A stretch of DNA of 64,000 bases from Asterochloris sp. CNOR1 (lineage: Eukaryota > Chlorophyta > Trebouxiophyceae > Trebouxiales > Trebouxiaceae). The stretch covers positions 992,001 to 1,056,000 of the forward strand of contig OZ017758.1 of NCBI GenBank assembly GCA_963969365.1, in the 5' to 3' direction. Each line of letters opens with the position of its first letter. The stretch's first letter is position 1. The position numbers were made by a program, and so were the translations under genes. Below the pieces are notes generated by a model, which was not told where the DNA came from, made no database searches, and was given only the letters and a program-made list of their open reading frames with translations. Below, piece by piece: positions 1-12,700 of the stretch.

Positions 1-3000
1 GGTGGCAGACAGACAGACAACAAGGATTCCCAAAGGTACACGTCTGGCAGGGCACTTGCCACCAAGCAGCACTGCCCCTCACCAGCCACAAAGGTGCCGT
101 GCCCATTCTGGTCCTGGGGGTTGCCGCTGACAGCTCCATTCACAAAGCTGGCACCATAGATGTCATCGACAACACCTGCAGGCGGCAATCACCAACACAT
201 CTGGTCATATCTTGTGCTATGCAACAAGAAACAACTGTTTGAGCTATGGCAGGGCAACACACCTGCCGCCAGGGAGCACCACCAGACGAGGCAGCAGTGC
301 AGTAGACGGAGTGCTTCTGCAGACAGAACTTGCAGTGCTGTGCAGGTGCAGGTGCGGGATACAGTGCCCCAGCAAGGGAGTCTAAAAGAAGCAACTGCCA
401 CTGTGTAGGAACACCCAGCAGGTGAGCCAGCCTCATCATGACTGACATGGAGGTCTGACACTCTGTTAAAGTTCTGCAGTGATCAGCAGATGCTGGCCTG
501 CAAAGCACCGGCCCAGCTGCAGGCAATGTGATCTGCACAGGCTGGCTCAGCAAGGGACACAATGCTCACCATTGTTGTCATCATCCACTCCAGGCTTGCC
601 ATTGAGCTCTGCCTGGTTCTGCCAAAGGTTGCTCATGATGTCAGGGTGGGTGAGGTCGGTGCCAGTGTCAATCATGCAGACTCTGACACTCTGCAGGGCA
701 CATGACATGTGATGGTTGTCAAACTTGGAGCATGTCCTGTGCTTGCTGGACACGTTGCTGCTGTCTGAACAAGAATGGGAGTCCCCGCCCAAGTTCTGGT
801 CGCAGAGCAATCGACGGGCACTCAACGCTTCTGCAGACAGCTGTGCAATGACGCCTCAGGCGCTTGAGTGCTGTGATCACATATGCAGCTGCTTCCCAGG
901 CATGGAGCAGGGGTTCAGTGCAGCAGCTCAGACCACCTGGGCTCCAGCAAGCCCTGCCTGCCTGTCATGTGCAGCAGCGACTGCATGTACCGCATGCCCA
1001 CCTGTGTCCCCGTGAACCCGGCCTGCCACGTTGGCACCACATCAACGCGCTGCATGTTCCACTGCTGCGCATACAGGGCATCGTTGGGCGTGGCCGATGT
1101 GCCATTGGCGCCTGTGCTGCTGGAGCTTGTCTGGAGCAGCTTCCTGCCAGCAGCCAGCTCAGCGACCAGCTCCTTCTCTGCAGCCATGACGGAGCCATAA
1201 TGTGAGGATGCTGGTCTGCGTCCTCCCATCAGCCTTGTGGGGAGTGGTAGAGCCTTCACTGCTAGCAGCAGACTGCAGGACCCTTCTGCCAGCAACCAGC
1301 CCAGCAAGAAGCTCATACGCTGCAGCCAGAAGGGGTCAAGATGTCGGATGCTGCTCTGCATCCTGCTAATCGTCAGATTGGGCAGGTTCCTGCCTGCAGC
1401 AATCAGCTGCGCCTCTGCAGCAAGGCCACAAGCTGAGGAGTGCTGAGTATTGCGAAGACCTGTGCTGCTGGAGGGCATCTGCAGGGAACTAAATGCAGAT
1501 TGCAAGTTTTGACAGTAGCTTAGGAGCAGAGTGCCGATGCGCTGGCAGGCGGCTGCAGTATCAGCAGAGAAAGTTGTCCAGCAGCCCCCAGGCCCCCTGA
1601 CACAAGGAAATTGCAGGCTGCACCCGTGAGCTGAGGGCTGAAAGCTGCCCTGCCACCCAGTAAGAGCAGGGGATCTGTAGCCAGGTTGCACCTTCTTGAG
1701 TAGGCCAATGCATGCAGGTGCCTTTTTCTTAGCGGGCCATGGACACAGCTGCTCTCCGCATTGCATGAGACTGGCTCACACATTCAGGCAGATAGCTACC
1801 TTGGGCAGGCAGAGCTACTGCACCGCCTGCATGCCCTTCACAGAGGCATGGGGTCTCACGACGAACATGGCCCGCACCTGTGTAATGCCGAGCCTTGGAG
1901 ATGTCTGTGAGGACGTCTGTGTGCACCTGGGAGTCGGGCTCACAGAAATTGACACCTGTGCAGCAGAGGGATCATGTCTGACTAGGGTTGGCGCAAGGGA
2001 GACCTGAGAGAGTAGGCTGCAGCTGGCCACAGTTGTTCAGCATGCTAACGGCACTATGTGGGGGACCAAGAGCTGACGAGGCAGCCTTTGGCTAGCTACT
2101 GCACTCCGCGGCCTGACAGATGCGTGCACTGCCTCTCAAGCTGGCAGGCTTACCTTGAGTGGCATTCTGAAGGGCATTACACAGGTTTGTGGCATTGATG
2201 CCTTGCGTTGTGTTGACATTGAAGACCTGCAGGGCAATGAGACCTGTGACACTGGTGTGAACGGGATTGCAGCAATGAACTTACAGGCCACTGTCTCGAA
2301 CGATCTTTTGTTGCGATGGTGCAGCAAATGTCTGTTTCAGCATGATGCACAGTCAACTCTGCAGCACAACAGTCAATGGCAGAGCGACACTTGCTGCTGC
2401 CTCTGACCACGCAGCACATGCACCTAATTCATCCCCATACCCTCCAGCAGAGGTGCTGTTCAGCAAGACTGCTCTGCACCAGAGTCACTCCCACAGGCAG
2501 CGGTTCTGCCTCACCTGCACTCCCGTCTGTGCGCCAGCATATGTCCTGTTCAGGGTGGCCACGGGCGCGGCAGCGGTGGCGTTGGTGCTGTTGCTAGTGC
2601 CATTGCTGGTGAAGTCTGAAGAGAAGAGGGATAAGCCACCCCCAGCGTTCTGAGTCAGCAGGCCGCCCAGCCCTCCAATGGCACCTGGGGCGGGATCAGG
2701 CAGCAACATCAGAGCCTGCTCGGCAGATTGCCCAGCCCTCCGCCAGCAACTCAGCAGCAGCAGGCAGCAGTGCATGAGGCGCTGTGCAGCCCTGCTGAAC
2801 AGGCCGCCCCTGTTATGGCACCTGGAGCAACAGGTTATGGCTGCGGAGAGCCACAAGAGCAGGACTTGCTGTGCTGCAGGAGGGCAACTAAAATGTCATG
2901 GAATAACCTTGGCAACATGGGCTGAATGCGGGCCAGGGTGGACTGGCACAAAAAAGGCATGACAGGGTGTCTGCAGGTGTGCAGGCCAACTGCAGCTGCA

Positions 3001-4009
3001 GCATGTGTGATGCTCTCATTTCCTGGCAGAAGGAATGTGCAGAGGGTTGCATGGCACGCTGTAAATGAGGTCGTTGGGGGCACCTGATGCTGCTGCATTG
3101 CCTCCGAAATCGGGGGACAAAGGGGTGAATGCGGCCTTCTGGTTGGTGGCTAGGATGACGCGATACTGGCTGTTGTCAGTGGTTCGCCCAGCTATCTGCA
3201 GGCAACAGCAGGCTGGGTGGAAGGTGCAGTGGTTTTGAGAGCTTGTGTTGGGGACTGTGTGCTGTTGTGCAGCCCATGTGGGGTTGGCGGGCCGACAGCA
3301 GCCACGCCGCTCAGCTGTCTACCTGCATCCAACATGAGTCTCTGCGGAGCGCCGGGGCTCTGACTCTCCCTGCAGCCCAAGTGAAGGGGCTTGCTGATGG
3401 CAGTGTGCACAGCCTGCGGCGCTGACTGCCTGCTGACAGGCACACCAGCTGCATCATTTCAGGGATTAGAAAGGGATGACACCAGATTCTGTTGTTGCGG
3501 TCCCAGTGGGTCCATGGGCAGCTGTCGAAGCATGCTGCCCACAGCATGCCTGTCCCCCAGCGGCCACTGCCAGCCAAACACCAGCTGCTGTCGTAATACA
3601 GCTGGCGGTGGTGCTGGTCGCCCGCTGCCTGTAACGCTGCCCTGAACGTGCATACAAGGCTGCACCACCAGCCTGCGATGACTTCTGAAGTGTGGGAGTG
3701 CAGGGACTTGCCAGCTGCTCATCATGGTCAGCTGATACCTCTGTTGCGCTGCACATGGGCTGCCTTCAGCCCTGGCTCACTGAGGCACAGGGCGCAATTG
3801 CTCCTAGACACACTACCCATGCACTCTGCTTAAACGTGAGATGACCCAGAGCAGAGCACATGACACATTAAAGGAGACTGGATCAGAATGTGCATCGAAG
3901 GAGGCAGCGCTGGCCTACAGCACATCAGCCCCTTTGTACGCACCGTCTGGCCAATTGCCGGCGAGAGGCTCCAGCAAAAGCAGAACGCCAGCACCGTGCT
4001 CCACTGCAT
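1..4009 (-). CDS. Secreted subtilisin-like serine protease (S8), C-terminal part off the left edge
   Basis: Eight exons read on the minus strand: 3944-4009, 3058-3195, 2515-2715, 2154-2226, 1878-1955, 1002-1177, 570-690 and 83-175. All join in consistent codon phase. Exon 1 (ATG at 4009) encodes a hydrophobic signal peptide starting MQWSTVLAFCFCWS. A long N-terminal region follows, with an NGT/NST-rich stretch carrying several N-glycosylation sequons, then RKLLQ and the linker ALYAQQWNMQRVDVVPTW that in subtilases comes just before the catalytic domain. Exon 570-690 carries the catalytic Asp (VRVCMIDTGTDLTHPDI). Exon 83-175 carries the catalytic His (NGHGTFVAG). The Ser motif must lie beyond position 1. 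Peptide-bond hydrolysis in the secretory route, cell wall or outside the cell is inferred from the family and the signal peptide. Two things are unusual: the long, Asn-rich region ahead of the protease domain, and an intron holding copies of the exon edge (1131-1435). Confidence 0.88.
1131..1435 (-). repeat. Decayed tandem copies of an exon start inside a subtilase intron
   Basis: The 5' edge of the exon that starts at 1177 recurs in the intron before it. On the plus strand the pattern 'cttcctgccagca...ctctgcagc' appears at 1139-1185, about 1280-1325 and about 1388-1422. Each copy is diverged and still carries a CTGCAG-like acceptor. Confidence 0.7.
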
Positions 4010-4333
4010 GTTGTATCTCACGGCCAGCTGCGTGGTGATTAGTGTCGGATGACGGTCCTTGAATGCTCCTGCCGGAAATCGAAACTGCTGACCTATGCTG
4101 AGCCCAGGGCCTGTTGCTTTGCCTGCCGAGTCATCCAGTCTGGTACCATGGGCGGAAGGCATCAGAAAGGCATCCTCTGACGATTGATTGTATTCCGCCA
4201 TTGCAGTGGCCGTAAGCGCCTTACAGCCATGCCTGCACAGACTACATGCCTAGTGCTGGAGGACTTGGCACAGGTAGTCTAGCAGTGCTTCTGGCACCCT
4301 ACTGCAGGTACTGCCGCGCTGTGATCAGGTGCA
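4010..4333. promoter_or_regulatory. Head-to-head gap between subtilase and coiled-coil gene
   Basis: These 324 bases separate two divergent start codons, so both 5' leaders and probably both promoters lie here. I see no clear TATA box or operator. An open frame in the minus direction up to 4201 is most likely subtilase 5' leader. Confidence 0.4.
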
Positions 4334-7300
4334 ATGCTTCTGAGACATTATATTGTCGTCTTGCGACAGGGCTCCCATGAATGGCGCAACATCCAGCCAG
4401 TTCTGCGCCACGCCTTCAGAGCAGTGCTGGAGCTGGTCAGGTCCCAGGGGCAGCAGATAGACACACTGGAGCAGCAGCTGGCGCAGGGGGTCACCCGGGA
4501 CGAGCTGTCGTCCGCGCTCACCCAGAGAGTGTCCAGCAAGGAGTTCACTGCCAGGATGCGCAAGGTGAAAGGTGCAGGGTCGTGGTTCCGCAAGACGGGG
4601 CGGATGTAGCGGCATCCTCCAGGGTGCAGGCATGTGTGCTGAGTGCCAGTGCTGTCTGGCCGGTGTCTGCTTTGCAGGGACTGCATTGGGAGTGGGCGCT
4701 GTGCAATAGCACCTGCTGCTCTCCAGGGTTCAGCCAAACCTGCTCTGTGCGCAAGGTCCTGTTCTGAGCGACTCTGGCTGAGGTTAGCTGCTGACAGCAG
4801 GGCCAATGGTGCAGCCTCTTTGTTGCATCTGAACTGCAGCGCCCTTTGGGCCTAGCAGGCAGGCTGGCAGCTCTGCTGCACAGCAGCCCTAACAACAAGG
4901 AGCGCAACCTTGCTTCCCTGTCCGCCACCACGAGCAGCAGCGGCTGTGGAGGGTAGTACAGACGTTGCAGACCTGCGCCAGCTGCTTGAGCACTGCATGA
5001 GCACTACGTTTGACTGCAGACCTGTCCTGCCGGCTGCTTTCCGCCCCTCAGGTCGGTCATGCCTTCCTCACAGCCGGCAGCGGCCAGGGAGGGCAGGGCA
5101 GATGTTACAGACTCTGCGCCAGACATACCCTGCCAGCACCTCTCGGCCACCACACAATGCATCACAGGTAGAAGCAGCCATGCAGGGCACGGCAGAGAGT
5201 GCACACCTGCACCAGCTGCGGCACTGCGTCTGAGAGGCTGGCCCTGTCCTGCCAGCTGTTCTCTGCCGCCCAGGCCTGCCCTGCATGCCTCACAGGTGGA
5301 GGCAGCCATGGAGGGCCAGGCAAACCCGCGCCAGCTACAGCAGCATGCAGACCAGCAGAACGCACTGGCCACAGCTGCGCTGGCCGACAAGGCAGATGCG
5401 GCAGCCCTGCAGCGCCTGCAGCGGGAGATGCAGCAGAGCACAGCTGACCTGCAGAGGCAGGTGGAAGCGGTGCTGGTCCAGGGGCGGCAGCTGCAGGCTG
5501 CACAAGACCAGCTGCAGGTGCGCAAGGCTTGGTGTGACAAAGTCTGAGCTATACACATCTGTGAGCAGGAGTGTGATGGGACAGCCTCAGCCTGTGCAAC
5601 TGTGAGACCCTGGCAAGCTTTGAACAAACGCCTGGACCATGGACATCATTGGCGGTTCTGACCTGAACAAGGCCTGGCAGGCTGCACAGAACCAGCTGCA
5701 GAACAGGAGGTCAGGTCTGCGCTGGGTGGGGCGTTTCAGACTCGCTGAAGGTGCACGGCCGATGGAACGTGCCGGGGCACAGAAACCGGCTGGACTCATG
5801 CACAGGCCTGCATGAAAGGTGCCTGCGCAGCACGTGGGAGTCGCCTGCGTTACCTGGTGGAGCAAAAGGGTGGCAGTGCCTCAGCTGCCTGCTGAGCATG
5901 CGGTGCCAGGAGCAAGGTCGACTTCTGCGGTACGCTTAGGCTCAAGGATGCACTGGGGTCACCATCAGGCGTGGGGACACAGGAAGGAGGCCTTATAGTC
6001 ACAGCGCTGCTCCCTGGTGCAGGGTGCGATGGAGGAGCAGCAGGGACGCCAGCACAGGGAGCTGTCGCGCGGGCTGCACAAGTTGGAGGGAGCAGTGGAT
6101 GACCTGAGGGGCACAGTGGAGGACAAGGTGGGCTGGCTGCCTCAGACACTCTGAGACAGGCACAGGTGGCCCTGGCACTAGCTGAGTCCGCTCTTGCCCA
6201 GTGCTATCAAGCAGAGGTTGCTGCTGCCTGTGCTGCGTGCCTGCGCAGAGTCTCAATGCCTGCCTGTGCCCCTCTCTGAAGCTCTGCGTGCTCCTCACCT
6301 GCTCACTGATCAAACCTGGCTGCAGGTGAATGTGGAGGACTTCCTGCGCCTGGAGCAGGCAGCTGCCAGCGCAGCCAGCCTAGAATCCATGGCCAGCGAC
6401 CTCAGGGCAGACCTGTCTGCGCTGAACAGTGCCCAGGCCCGCAGGCATGGCACGGCTGAATCAATGGACCGCAGGCTTGAGGAGGTGCAACGACGTCAGG
6501 AGGCACAGGGGCATCACACAGCTGAAGCCCTGAAGGCTCTCAGGTGAGCAGGTGCCTGACAGGGCCACGCGTCTACATGCTGGAGCTTCCGGGCATGAGG
6601 ACAGCATCAGCAGCAGACACAGGACCCTGGGTGGGAGGGACCAGCACACCACGGCAGGTGAGGCAGCAACACGAGGCACCTTGAGCTGCATACTGAGGTG
6701 CAGCGCTGGCAGCAGGTGCAAGGGCTGCACATGGCGGGAGCCTGAGGTGCTACAGGTGAGGCAGCAACACACCTCGTACAAGCCGCTCAAGGTTTGCTGA
6801 GGAGACGCAGAAACGAAACGGGTGGCTGTAGATGTCGGCCTGCAGAGTGACAGTGCATCATGTGCAGCTGGGCGGGCATTATGCACTGGCGGCACATATC
6901 TCATTCAGCATGCGTATGCAGCCTGTCCAGTGCGGCAGCCCCTTGCCCCACCATGGTCTGCGGAGCCAGGTTCCTAATTCATGGTCATGCTGCAGCCGCA
7001 CCTTTGACAACACCATCGTGGCGATCCAGGACCAGGCAGCCTCCCTGCAGGCAGCCCAGCAGCGATCGCAGGACCAGGCCCAGCTGGCTCAGGAGCAGCT
7101 GCAGCGCCTTCACTCTGCACGCACCACCGACCTCGCTGAGGTGTGGCAGCAGCTGGACGGCAAGGCAGACATGGACATTGTGCGGAAGGCCACGTCAGGG
7201 CTGACCTCGGGCAGCCTGGTTCAGCAGGTGGGTCAGGGAAGGCTGGGTGGCCCACGCTGAGGCTGCATCCGGCTGCAGCGCTGCGCAGTGTGCTGATATG

Positions 7301-8584
7301 GCCGATGACCTGTCAGAGGCAGTGTCGCTGCTGCACATGTGGGGATCAGGCAGCGCAGCAGGCGTGCTGCAGCGTGCCTTAGACCTGTGCTGCCTGCTGC
7401 CCTCAGGCTTTAGTGTGGGTGGCGGCACCTGCTGCAGGTGGTGGAGGCTGTGCAGGCGGACCTGGCAGACAAGGTGGATGCCGGGGAGCTGCGCCGCCTG
7501 CTGGAGGGCAAGGCAGGCGTCGAGGACGTCAACGCTGCTCTACTTGAGGTCCGCCACCTGTCCTGTCAGGGCTGGGGCCCCTTTGCTTTCTCCTCTGCTG
7601 GTCTTCTTTGAGGGGCTGGGCAACCCTCCCGCTGCTAGTCTGGTGTTCTCTGCTGGGCTGGAATTGCTGGGAGCTAACGGCCCTTGACTGCTGGAAGCAT
7701 GCCGACGCTTTCTGGGCTGGGGCCAGTGCTGCCTTCTGGCGTTCAGCAGACATGTGACGCAGCTTGCTGTGGCCTGCCTTGTACGTTGGGTGAGGTGAGG
7801 CCTGCTGAGCTCCATTTCATGACGTTCAGGTCAGCCGCGAGCTGGAAGCCAAGGCTCCCTCAGCAGAGCTGGTACGGGTGATCAAGATGCAGCAGGCCAA
7901 GGCTGTCCCCCTGGACGCCGGCACGGCTCGCTGGATCTGGCGCAGCGGACGCACACGCAGCAGCGCTGTGCCGTGGAACGTGGAGGTTCTGAACACAGAT
8001 CCAGACAACTTCATCTGGGAGCAGGACAAGGTGTGTGGCCACGCGATGTGTTTAATGTGGGCACTGCATGCGCAAAGGGTTCAGCCTCGCCTGCTAGCTC
8101 TTTTGAGGCAGGAAAGGCAAGGTGCCGGCCTGTGTCAGCAGCGTCCCTCCCGGCAGGTGACGCTGCTGGGGAGCAGGGCGCTGTCAGCGCAGGTTGCAGA
8201 GCACCCGCAATGCTGCGCATAGCAGCATCAACATTGGCATGCCACACAGAGCTCCTGCTGCAGACGCGATCCACTGTCTTGCAGGTGAGCATCATGGTGG
8301 TGGCGCCAGGGCTGTATGAGGTGACCTTTGGCTTCTACACCCGCAAGAGGCCCACTGTGCAGCTCCTGGTGAATGGGGAGCCGGTGCTCTCAGCGGTCAA
8401 CTCTGGCTCCTATGTGACCCACCACTCCTCAGCCCGCCTGACCTCTGTTGATGGCCACCCGGCGGGCAACATTGCCGGCCTTACAATGCTGGACTTCCTG
8501 GCGCTCCCTGCAGAGGCCTGCTTGACCCTGACATACCAATGTGACCTCAAAGGGCAGGGCTTCCTGGGCCTGCGCAAACTCTGA
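4334..8584 (+). CDS. Coiled-coil protein with C-terminal beta-sandwich-like (C1q/TNF-like) domain
   Basis: Eight exons (4334-4564, 5296-5517, 6023-6127, 6326-6543, 6996-7227, 7438-7548, 7830-8030, 8285-8584) join in phase to about 539 residues. Residues 1 to about 380 are Gln/Ala/Leu/Glu-rich heptad-like sequence (for example LQRLQREMQQSTADLQRQV) with no Pro-breaks, typical of a long coiled coil. A conserved-looking bridge follows (RWIWRSGRTRSSAVPWNVEV). The last about 95 residues have alternating hydrophobic strands (GLYEVTFGFYTRK, VQLLVNGEPVLSA) and end GFLGLRKL, resembling the C1q/TNF-like fold. The architecture suggests an oligomeric scaffold or cytoskeletal protein; I do not recognise a named orthologue. 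The start is uncertain: an acceptor-like 'cgacag' at about 4365-4370 could mean an earlier exon. Introns 4565-5295 and 5518-6022 hold copies of exon edges. Confidence 0.72.
4930..5345 (+). repeat. Tandem copies of exon 2 start in intron 1 of the coiled-coil gene
   Basis: The exon edge at 5296 (gtggaggcagccatggaggg...gcgccagctacag) is preceded by diverged copies at about 4937-4990, 5081-5130 and 5167-5225, for example 'gtagaagcagccatgcaggg'. At least one copy contains an in-frame stop (the TGA after GCGTC at 5231), so they are not extra exons. Confidence 0.75.
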
Positions 8585-8649
8585 CGATGAATGGCTGCCC
8601 AACAGATGCAACATAGGTGGTTCTGCTATCACTCGCTGTCAGAGGCAGC

Positions 8650-9700
8650 TACGTCGATGGCAATTTTCGATTACTGCAATGCAATATCATGATCAGTAGC
8701 AGCATACCCATAGGCCAACGCTGAGCATGAGGTGAGGCATGAGCACAACGGCTGATATGGTTGGAGACTTCGACATTCAATGTGCTGGCAGGGTTTAGCC
8801 AGTCCAAGGCCCCTTCAGTGAGGACTTGGATGAGAACCCAGCGGAATCCCATCAAGAGCCGGGGACTCACAATACGCAGCTTTGCAGCTCGTGGGCACTG
8901 GGTCAGCCACTGATGTGCGGGGCCAGAGGAAGCAGATTTGAAGCAGTGTGACCTGTTGGACTTGCTTGCCATTTGCGCTCTAAGCCTGGCTTGCATTGTG
9001 GCCGCCTATGTAGCTGAAAGTCAGCACAAAGTCACCAGGCTATCCATGAGATTGCCATGACCCTGGCTGTGTGCTCCAGGTGCACACAGGAAGCCTCAGA
9101 TGTTTTACAATGGCTTTGCCATAAAAGGCCATCGCGCAGAACAATAGGTTGTCAGTTGCAGTGCGCATAGGATCGCAGACGTGCTGCTCAAAGCGTGCAC
9201 AGCAAGCAAGCATCTTCCAAACTCAGGCAGGACAATGAAGTTGTGCGTGGTGCGTCTCACGCTCAGCAGGACCCACAGGATTTGTTAGTGAAATAAGCTC
9301 CAGTAATTGGGTGACCATGAAGGTGGCTCTCAGATGCCAAACCCAGACCTCACAGCCATAGCTGAAAATGGTAGCACCAGTGCATTGGAACAGGCTGTAC
9401 ATGCAATGGGGTCCCAATCGGCCAACTGTAAGCATCTGCGGCGCATGGCGTGCATGGCCTTGTGAATGTAAAACCAGCGGGATGCCCACAGCCTCTGCTA
9501 CTTGAGGTTTTCCTTGCGGGCGAGCACCCTCTGCCATGCGTGATACGCATTGCCTGAGATGTCGCCTGCACGAATGTAAGGTAGGACCACATAGGTTGCA
9601 CAGCGACAGCTGCCACGCTGGCTGATTGCTGTACACATCACTGCATGTCTCCCACTGAGCTGAAGGCATGACAAGCACCCTCAGAGACTTCCATTGCTGG
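8650..9700 (-). mobile_element. Decayed 3' fragment of a non-LTR retrotransposon (LINE)
   Basis: Reading the minus strand, several broken frames carry pieces typical of the end of a LINE reverse-transcriptase protein. Near 9350-9480 there are AMHAMRRRCLQLADWDP, NALVLPF and then YGCEVWVW in a neighbouring frame; the consensus in these elements is 'lfdalvlPilsYGcEvW'. Near 8780-8960 there is SGPAHQWLTQCPRAAKLRI, like the region after the RT domain. The frame shifts several times and no polymerase core, endonuclease, poly-A tail or target-site duplication could be identified. It fills most of the 1.1 kb gap between the coiled-coil gene and RPOT. It is probably an old insertion. Confidence 0.72.
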
Positions 9701-9721
9701 CATAGCCATCGTCAGATCTGA

Positions 9722-12700
9722 ATGGGCTTGGCTCCTCTGCTTTTAGAACATTGCAGCCTGCGATTCTCCCCATCATTGAGGAAGCATTGCCTTGCTGCTA
9801 AAGCAGATTTGTGGACTAAGTGTACCTGGCGCAGCTTTAGTGCTCAGCCAGTACCTCAGGAGCATGGCGGCGGCTCAGGTACCACAGCTCAGCAGCATGA
9901 GCGCTCACAGTCACCATTTGCAAGCTTTGAGGACACGCTCATATCATCCTTTCACTCTCATCATCAGCAAGCTGCCGGCATATGGCAGAGCCAGGAGTGG
10001 CCATGTGCGTGCCCTGCTCTTGTCAGATGTATTACTCTCTTGATTGCCTCCAAGCTCTGTGTGGTCCTGCTGTGCAGACGCTGAGGCCGCTGTGGCAGCA
10101 CCAGCCGACGCCCTGCAGCAGTCAGAGCTACAGGCGCAGGAGTCCAAGTACAAGCGTCAGCAGGAGCTCAGTGCGTCACGCAATCTGTTGGATCTGCTGA
10201 ATGCAGCCAGCCAGCGAGCGTATGGCCCGCTCTTTTCAGGCAACGTGAGGCAGTCTTGCGCTGCCCCACACCCCTACCCCTTGCGCGACACGCCTGCTGG
10301 TCTTCAGCACATGCTGAGCTGCCTGACCTGCCAGATTGCTTGCACAATGCGACCCCCCTCAGCAAGGCCTGCCCCACCATGACCTCCCTCACGTCTTTTG
10401 TCTCTTCAAGAGTGCGCAGCTGCAGAGCCCAGAGGCAGGTTGTTGGTTGCAAATGGTGTCTGCAACTGCTTATGCCTTTGTCCGTGTGTTGCAGATCACC
10501 AAGGGCACGGCCAAACGTGGCGCGGAGGTGCTGCTGCAATTTGCCCCCCTGCGCCTGCTGCTGTCCCAGTACAGCCACCATGGGCAGTTTCCGGCCACTC
10601 AGGAGATGCTGGGAAAATGGGAGCGCCAGCTGCGCCTGGAGTGGGATGCTTTGCAGAAGCTGGTGGAGACCTACAACCGCAGCCGGACTCAGGTACACGA
10701 CTCTCATTGTCGGTGAACAATGCTCAAACAGCAGCCAGGTCGGCCTGGCTCCTTGAGTGGCTGGGACGACTGGTTGTGTTCAAGCTCTACTTTGTAGAGG
10801 CCACAGCCTGGGTCAATAATGCTTTTGTGTTGTGCTGAGGGTGCTGCATCCCAGTAATGCAGCCCCAGGTTGCACACTGCTGACATCTGCATTGGGGTGA
10901 CGCGCCTGAATGCTGCTGTGCGTCACCAGCCTACTCCTGCTGCCCGTCACAGGGAGTGGTGCGCACATGGACTGGCACATGCAACTCTGGAAGTGGACCC
11001 ACGGAGCCTTTCTTCCTGAGACATGCATCACCTGCGAACTTCCTGCTGCAGGTCATGAAGGCGGGGGCGGGGGCAGATCTGCCTGCAGCAGACTACTTCC
11101 TGCGACGCTGGGTGCCGCGCTTCAGCGAGGGGGTCATTGAGGAGGTTCGCAAGGTGGGCGTGGGGCTGGTTGGGCAAGCTGGGTGTCCATTGAGAGCTGA
11201 GGCCCCATCAAGAAGGCTTGCCAGTCTCTCATGCCAGCGATGCACACACTTTAATGACTGATGAGGTCCCAGGGAACCATGGGCTGGGCTGAAGCCACGG
11301 GGCTTGGCTTGGAGCACAGCCAGGTGGAGAGGCACGGGTTGATGGCTGGCGCTCAGATCATTTGGCGCTGGCTGGCTGGGGGCGAATCGTGAAGGGAGAA
11401 CCAGCCAGCATGCCTACACTCTGTGCTAATCAGCAAGCAAGTGGCTGCTGCCATTGTCTGATGTGGCATCACCTTGGCTGCGGTACAGGCAGAGGCTGGC
11501 GAGTATGGCAAGGGAGACTGGCTGACGTACGCGCCTTACGTCTCATTGCTCCCGCCAGATGCCATTTGCGTCCTGGCTGTCCACAGTGAGTCTCATCAAA
11601 CTGTATGAGTGTACCTTGCTGCCCACACGCGTGCCTGGCCTCTTGCTGCCACCAGCAGCAGCCCTCTGGGTGCCAGCTGTTCACAGTGCTTGAAGATGGA
11701 GCACCACTGCGTTCCACGCTCCGCGTCTGGCTTGCAGCCAGGTCAGGAGAGCAGCCAACATGGACATCTGACGTGCCTCATGCTGTGCAGCCACCATGAG
11801 CACCATGCTGGGCGAGTCAGAGGCCGGCTCCTGCAAGTTTGTGACTGTCTCTTCAGCCATCGGCAAGGTGTGTTTCTTTGTCAAGTTCTCAGCCTCACTG
11901 GGTGATGCTTGCAGCATGGGCAGGCCTGTGAGCCTGCTCAAGATGACTGCGGCATTGTGCGCACATGCTGTTCAGTTAGCCCCCAGGCACGCTGTCAGAT
12001 CAATCATCAGGCCACTCTGCGAGCAAAGCACATATGCTGCAGGCCATCAACCAGCAGGTGGCAATAGAGCTGCTGAAGAAGGGTGTGCGCACTGAGACCA
12101 AGCGGCACAAGGCGCTGGTCAACAGCAAGAAGGCTGCCTGGAAGGCAAGGCAGGCGGTGAGCGCTGAGGCCCCTCCTGTCTGCTGCGGCCGCGGCCATGC
12201 CAAAAGTCCATGCAAGGAGGTTGTGGCAGTGTTCCAACAATCAAGCTCGGCAGCAAGACTGCCGGGTTTGCGTACCCGAGGGAGGGCAGGGCAGGCAGCA
12301 TTCCTGTTGACCTAAATGGTCAGCAGCAAGGGAACACTCTGTTTGGTTTCTCTGTGCATGTTAGGTCTCTCTGCAAGGTGACAGCAGCTGCCAAGAGGGC
12401 TGCCAGCATGCAGGCCAAGGAGAGGTCTTGAGCGCCTGGACAGCAGCAGCTGTTGCCTTGCACTGACCCCCTGAGCTCACTTGTGATGTACCTTTGACAA
12501 TCTGCTCCAGCCACTCCAGGCCAAGGAAGGTTCTCCTCAGCGCTGCCTATCCCACGCCCTGCTATGGTATGTCTTTGACAACCATAGGCACCGCCTCATG
12601 TCATCACCTTGCGTGCAGGCTAAACTGGATAGCCTTTCCAGTGTACATGGCTGATCCAGCTCATGGTGGTGCAGGCCAAAGAACGAGGGGAGCTGCCCGA

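Noticed and set aside
915-1766. Minus-strand open frame of 283 codons
   Set aside because: Only 1002-1177 of it is a real subtilase exon; the rest is intron, including decayed exon copies that keep the frame open.
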